64,000 bases of DNA from Xanthomonas arboricola (GTDB lineage: Bacteria > Pseudomonadota > Gammaproteobacteria > Xanthomonadales > Xanthomonadaceae): the NCBI RefSeq assembly GCF_002940665.1, contig NZ_MIGY01000004.1:124001-188000 (forward strand), read 5' to 3'. The notes under the pieces were generated by a model. It was not told where the DNA came from and did no database searches. It saw only the letters and a program-made list of their open reading frames with translations. Below, in pieces: positions 62,736-64,000 of this stretch (position 1 is the stretch's first letter; every line of letters begins with the position of its first letter). A program made the translations under genes and the position numbers.

Positions 62736-64000
62736 ATGACCAGTACTGCTGCACTCTCTTCTCCCGACTCTGCCAACACGCCGGAGCTCGGCCGGGTGGA
62801 TGCGGATTACACGCTGGAGCACAAGTACACGCGCGCCGATGGGCGCATCTACCTGTCCGGCGTGCAGGCGCTGGTGCGGCTGCCGTTGATGCAACGCCTG
62901 CGCGATGACGCCGCGGGCCTTGCGACTGCCGGCTTCATCAGCGGCTATCGCGGCAGCCCGCTGGGCGGTTTCGATCTGGAACTGTGGCGTGCGCGCAAGC
63001 ATCTGGACGCGGCCGGGGTGACCTTCACCCCCGGCCTCAACGAAGACCTGGCCGCCACCATGGTCTGGGGCACCCAGCAGACCAACCTGTTCCCCGGTGC
63101 CAAGGTGCAGGGCGTCTACGGCATGTGGTACGGCAAGGGCCCGGGCGTGGACCGCAGCGGCGATGTGTTCAAGCACGGTAACGCCGCCGGCACCTCGCCG
63201 TATGGCGGCGTGCTGGCATTGGCCGCCGACGACCATGCCTGCCGCAGCTCGACCCTGCCGCACGGCTCGGAAGAGGAATTCGTCAGCGCGATGATGCCGA
63301 TCCTCAACCCGGCCGGGGTGCAGGACATCCTGGACATGGGCCTGCTCGGTTGGGCGATGAGCCGCTATACCGGGCGCTGGGTCGGCTTCAAGACCATCGC
63401 CGAAACGGTGGAATCGTCGGCCTCGGTGGATGTGGATCCGTTCGCACGCAGCATCGTGCTGCCGGAGGACTTTGCGCTGCCGCCGGGCGGCCTGAGCATC
63501 CGCTGGCCGGATCCGCCGGTGGATCAGGAAATGCGCCTGCACCGCTATGCGATCGCCGCCGCGCAGGCCTTCGCACGCGCCAACCAGATCGACAAAGTGG
63601 TGCTGGATTCGCCGCATGCGCGGCTGGGCATCGTCACCACCGGCAAGAGCTATCTGGACGTGCTGCAGGCACTGGAATATCTCGGCCTGGATGCGCAGGC
63701 CTGCGCGCAGATCGGCATCCGCGTGTACAAGGTCGGCATGACCTGGCCGCTGGAGCCGGTGGGCATCAGCGCGTTCGCGCGCGGGCTCGACGACATTGTG
63801 GTGGTGGAAGAGAAAAAGGCCTTCATCGAGCGCCAGATGAAGGAACTGTTCTACAACTGGCCGGCCAGCGCCGGTGCGCGGCCGAGCATCGTCGGCAAGT
63901 ACGACGAGCAGGGCGCATGGATCCTGCCGTCCACCGGCGAGCTGACACCGGCCACGATCGCGGCGGTGATCGGCAAACGCATCCAGCGCTTTGCGCTGCC
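62736..64000 (+). CDS. Indolepyruvate ferredoxin oxidoreductase family protein (N-terminal part)
   Basis: 421 codons are in the window and the frame is still open at the edge; full family members are near 1200 residues. The visible part has GFISGYRGSPLGGFD, the block GLNEDLAATMVWGTQQ and VYGMWYGKGPGVDRSGDVFKH, then TLPHGSEEEFVSAMMPILNP and a later GIVTTGKSYLDVLQALEYL. These mark the thiamine-dependent alpha-beta fusion that oxidises aryl or branched 2-oxo acids such as indolepyruvate and passes electrons to ferredoxin. The ATG at 62736 gives a conventional start. Substrate is inferred from the family only. Confidence 0.9.
   Translation, partial: MTSTAALSSPDSANTPELGRVDADYTLEHKYTRADGRIYLSGVQALVRLPLMQRLRDDAAGLATAGFISGYRGSPLGGFDLELWRARKHLDAAGVTFTPGLNEDLAATMVWGTQQTNLFPGAKVQGVYGMWYGKGPGVDRSGDVFKHGNAAGTSPYGGVLALAADDHACRSSTLPHGSEEEFVSAMMPILNPAGVQDILDMGLLGWAMSRYTGRWVGFKTIAETVESSASVDVDPFARSIVLPEDFALPPGGLSIRWPDPPVDQEMRLHRYAIAAAQAFARANQIDKVVLDSPHARLGIVTTGKSYLDVLQALEYLGLDAQACAQIGIRVYKVGMTWPLEPVGISAFARGLDDIVVVEEKKAFIERQMKELFYNWPASAGARPSIVGKYDEQGAWILPSTGELTPATIAAVIGKRIQRFAL

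Overview
The window is GC-rich chromosomal DNA from a Xanthomonas species; the species cannot be settled from the sequence alone. The evidence for the genus is an Ax21 outer-membrane protein, an oleABCD long-chain olefin cluster whose catalytic residues match the Xanthomonas enzymes, dispersed xanthomonad-type intergenic repeats, and a housekeeping layout (ubiJ-ubiB, gpsA-secB-yibN, hemDXY, glnA-glnK-amtB, ntrBC). I see no rRNA, tRNA, CRISPR array, transposase or prophage. About 63 genes are supported, most on the minus strand, along with several degraded ones.

Layout. 0.2-5.4 kb: dcp-type peptidase, isoaspartyl peptidase, an acyltransferase, arfB and a DUF2059 protein. 5.6-9.9 kb: truC, a methyltransferase, a cupin, ubiB and ubiJ. 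10.1-11.2 kb: an internally deleted ddl joined to an acetyltransferase, then a small membrane protein. 11.3-18.2 kb: the ole cluster (oleD, oleC, oleB, oleA) with a zinc-cluster protein and a self-inhibited Fic protein lodged in it. 18.3-25.5 kb: a lipoprotein, a repeat-containing secreted protein behind a consensus sigma-54 promoter, trmL, an MFS wreck, two paralogous secreted proteins carrying four copies of one domain, and a sigma-54 two-component system downstream of poxB (25.5-27.2 kb). 27.6-31.6 kb: ax21, gpsA, secB, a rhodanese and a thioesterase. 32.2-38.9 kb: hemD-hemX-hemY, a zinc-ribbon membrane protein, a thiolase and a VOC pair. 39-40.4 kb: tandem sodC lipoproteins. 40.7-48 kb: the nitrogen block (ntrC, ntrB, amtB, glnK, glnA) with NtrC sites and a sigma-54 promoter, and divergent uppP. 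48-60.8 kb: assorted envelope, lipid and signalling genes, including a TPR-sulfotransferase-like fusion and a phospholipase-D lipoprotein. 60.8-61.9 kb: a gene-free tract of large structured repeats. The right end runs into an indolepyruvate ferredoxin oxidoreductase cut by the window edge.

How parts work together. OleA, OleD, OleC and OleB form one pathway from two acyl-CoAs to a cis-olefin. The nitrogen block is a textbook loop: PII and AmtB sense ammonium, NtrBC responds, and tandem NtrC sites plus a -24/-12 promoter drive glnA. Another NtrC palindrome sits on the ntrB start and suggests autorepression.

The most novel lead is at 18.7-25.5 kb. Two genes for uncharacterised exported proteins each carry a sigma-54 promoter with a TGTC/GACA-type inverted repeat roughly 80-90 bp upstream of the inferred start. 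They flank an unassigned sigma-54 histidine kinase/response regulator whose GAFTGA loop reads GAFSGA. This looks like a small, undescribed sigma-54 regulon for exported proteins. The link is inferred from sequence only.
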